The notes under the pieces: model-generated | The model's input: the letters and a program-made list of their open reading frames with translations, nothing else | Told to the model about the DNA's origin: nothing | The model's database searches: none | Assembly (NCBI GenBank): GCA_050874705.1 | Contig: JBNMLE010000042.1 | Span: 1-8,426, forward strand | Source: Fiminaster sp050874705 | Lineage (GTDB): Bacteria; Bacillota_I; Bacilli_A; RFN20; CAG-826 | DNA: 8,426 nucleotides | Direction: 5' to 3' | Position numbers and translations under genes: made by a program | Part shown: positions 6,646 through 8,426 of the stretch, piece after piece | How the letters are laid out: each line of letters opens with the position of its first letter | Position numbering within the stretch: the first letter of the stretch is position 1

Positions 6646-7498
6646 AGTAGCAATAACTCAAATGAGCTGTTCTTATAATTATGAAGACAATATTAAAAAG
6701 GCCATCAATATGGTTAGAAAATGTGCTTTAGAAGGCGCAAATGTTATTCTTCTTCAAGAATTATTTTCTAATTTATATTTTTGCCAAGTTGAAGATTATG
6801 ATAAATTCGCTTTAGCGGAGTCAGCAAAAGATTCAAAATTAATTAAAACATTTAAAGAACTTGCTAAAGAACTTCATGTTGTTCTTCCAATTTCTTTCTT
6901 TGAAAAAAGTGGCGTTAATTATTTTAATTCCCTTGTTATGATTGATGCTGATGGAAAAGAATTAGGAATATATAGAAAAACACATATTCCTACAGGCGAA
7001 TGCTATGAAGAAAAATTCTATTTCAGTCCTGGAGATACTGGCTTTAAAGTATTTAAAACAATGTATGGAAATATAGGTGTTGGCATTTGTTGGGACCAAT
7101 GGTTTCCAGAAGTGGCAAGAATACTCACTTTAAAAGGTGCTGAATTAATTGTTTATCCAACCGCAATAGGAAGCGAACCTGTATTAGTAAGAGATTCTAT
7201 GCCTCATTGGAAAAATACAATGAGAGGTCATGCAGCAGCGAATATAATTCCTGTTATCGCTTCAAATCGTGTTGGAAAAGAAAACGCTGGCAATTCTTCA
7301 ATGGTTTTCCAAGGATATTCATTTATCGCCGATCAACATGGTGAAGTTTTAGAAGAACTAAACCATACTGAAGAAGGATTTAAAATTCACGAATTTGATT
7401 TAGATGAAATAAATAAAGAAAGAGTTTCTTGGGGTGTTTTTAGAGATAGAAGACCTGAATGTTATAAAGAAATTTTAGAGTATTCAAAAGATGAATAA
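6635..7498 (+). CDS. aguB: N-carbamoylputrescine amidase (nitrilase superfamily)
   Basis: This enzyme hydrolyses N-carbamoylputrescine to putrescine, CO2 and ammonia, the last step of the agmatine route. The 287-residue length is typical of the family. The nitrilase triad is complete: Glu42 (LLQELF), Lys115 (YRKTHIP) and Cys152 (GICWDQWFPE). Features specific to carbamoylputrescine amidases rather than general nitrilases are EEKFYFSPGDTGF (125-137), DSMPHWKNTMRGHAAANIIPVIASNR-like sequence around 187-212, and a C-terminal DRRPECY (271-277). No signal peptide is seen, so it is cytoplasmic. The gene overlaps the end of the decarboxylase-deiminase gene by 11 nt in another frame, and its own end overlaps the next gene by 8 nt. 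The symbol aguB also names putrescine carbamoyltransferase in some lactic acid bacteria; this protein is not that enzyme. Confidence 0.93.
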   Translation: MKIKVAITQMSCSYNYEDNIKKAINMVRKCALEGANVILLQELFSNLYFCQVEDYDKFALAESAKDSKLIKTFKELAKELHVVLPISFFEKSGVNYFNSLVMIDADGKELGIYRKTHIPTGECYEEKFYFSPGDTGFKVFKTMYGNIGVGICWDQWFPEVARILTLKGAELIVYPTAIGSEPVLVRDSMPHWKNTMRGHAAANIIPVIASNRVGKENAGNSSMVFQGYSFIADQHGEVLEELNHTEEGFKIHEFDLDEINKERVSWGVFRDRRPECYKEILEYSKDE

Positions 7499-8414
7499 AA
7501 ACGATAATAAGAAAGATATAAAAAAAGGAAAAGTTGATCCTAATTCAATAAAAGAATTTAAAGTTCATGAAGAATGCGAACTTTTAACTTTTTTATTAAA
7601 CAAATATCCTCATCTTTCAAGAAATGCAGTCAAATCATTATTATCAAACCACCAAGTTGCGGTTGATGGTGCTCCAGTTAGTCAATTTAATTTAATGCTC
7701 GCTAAAGAAGATACAGTTATTGTTTCTAAAAGAAGAATTTCTAAAAGAGAAAGAAGCAATCTTCCAATAATATTTGAAAATAATGAATTTATTGTAATAA
7801 ATAAGCCATCAGGTCTTTTAAGCGTTGCAAGCGATACTGAAAAAGGAAGAACCGCTTATAGAATGGTTAGTGATTTTATTCAACAAAATGATAAACATAA
7901 TCGCATTTATGTTGTTCATAGACTTGATGAAGATACTTCTGGTGTTTTAATGTTTGCGAAAAATCCTCAAATAAGAGACGCTCTTCAAAAAGAATGGAGC
8001 GATATTGTTAAAAGTAGAAGATATTACGCAGTTGTTGAAGGAAAACTTGAAAAGAAAGAAGATAGACTTATAAATTATTTGAAAGAAAATTCTTTAAATT
8101 TGATGTATGTAACCAAAAGTAGCAAAGATTCAAAAAAATGTATTACAAATTATAAAGTAGTTCGTTCAAATGATTTATATTCATTGCTTGATATTAATAT
8201 TGAAACAGGAAGAAAAAATCAAATTCGTGTTCAATTAGGAAATATCGGCCACTATGTCATTGGTGATGACAAATATGGCGAACCATCAAATCCATTAAAA
8301 AGATTAGGTTTGCATGCTTATGAATTAAGTTTCGTCCATCCAATTACTGGAAAATTATATAAATTTAACGCTCCAATGCCAGAAGAATTTAATAAATTAT
8401 TCAACAAAAAATAA
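7491..8414 (+). CDS. RluA-family 23S rRNA pseudouridine synthase
   Basis: The 307-residue protein is predicted to isomerise specific uridines in RNA, most likely 23S rRNA, to pseudouridine. A lysine-rich N-terminus (about 1-24) leads into an S4-like RNA-binding domain (about 25-80; LSRNAVKSLLSNHQVAVDG). The RluA catalytic domain follows, with INKPSGLLS (103-111) and the signature VHRLDEDTSGVLMFAK (142-157) containing catalytic Asp146. A YYAVVEG strand lies at 178-184, IETGRKNQIRVQ at 237-248, and GDDKYG at 258-263. The exact target uridine cannot be read from sequence, so no rlu letter is assigned. The ATG overlaps the amidase stop by 8 nt and has only a weak Shine-Dalgarno (TTTAGAG near 7474), which suggests coupled translation. 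A link to polyamine metabolism is not implied. The stop is 12 nt from the window edge, and no terminator is visible. Confidence 0.92.
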   Translation: MNKNDNKKDIKKGKVDPNSIKEFKVHEECELLTFLLNKYPHLSRNAVKSLLSNHQVAVDGAPVSQFNLMLAKEDTVIVSKRRISKRERSNLPIIFENNEFIVINKPSGLLSVASDTEKGRTAYRMVSDFIQQNDKHNRIYVVHRLDEDTSGVLMFAKNPQIRDALQKEWSDIVKSRRYYAVVEGKLEKKEDRLINYLKENSLNLMYVTKSSKDSKKCITNYKVVRSNDLYSLLDINIETGRKNQIRVQLGNIGHYVIGDDKYGEPSNPLKRLGLHAYELSFVHPITGKLYKFNAPMPEEFNKLFNKK

Positions 8415-8426
8415 ATAATAAAATTA

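Overview
The window is strongly A+T-rich. All recognisable genes lie on the + strand, nearly end to end. The traits that can be seen are a lipoprotein endonuclease I, a short methionyl-tRNA synthetase without the C-terminal tRNA-binding domain, and overlapping genes. They suggest a reduced, low-GC Bacilli or Mollicutes-like bacterium, perhaps an uncultured gut lineage, but the lineage call is an inference. Every tryptophan in the long genes is TGG and every gene ends in TAA or TAG, so nothing points to TGA being read as tryptophan.

Positions 1-593 are a scar. The 3' end of an IS30-family transposase runs off the left edge, and its presumed right end falls where the start codon of a neighbouring gene should be. 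That gene is a broken endonuclease I lipoprotein. Its signal peptide and its C-terminal tail survive in one frame, but the start codon and the whole catalytic core are gone. A plausible promoter follows, then an intact endonuclease I lipoprotein (594-1451), so the locus once held a tandem pair.

From 594 to 8414 the genes are packed with gaps of at most 31 nt or with short overlaps. No terminator is visible, so they probably form one transcription unit: endonuclease I lipoprotein, methionyl-tRNA synthetase, an alpha/beta hydrolase, a fused decarboxylase-agmatine deiminase, an N-carbamoylputrescine amidase, and an RluA-family pseudouridine synthase.

The main point of interest is 4015-7498. One 876-residue protein joins a PLP-dependent Orn/Lys/Arg-type decarboxylase (about residues 1-490) to a complete agmatine deiminase (about 503-876). 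The next gene, overlapping it by 11 nt, encodes the enzyme for the following step. Together they would encode arginine to agmatine to N-carbamoylputrescine to putrescine in only two polypeptides. The fusion partner and the downstream gene identify the decarboxylase's likely substrate as arginine, which the fold family alone could not do.
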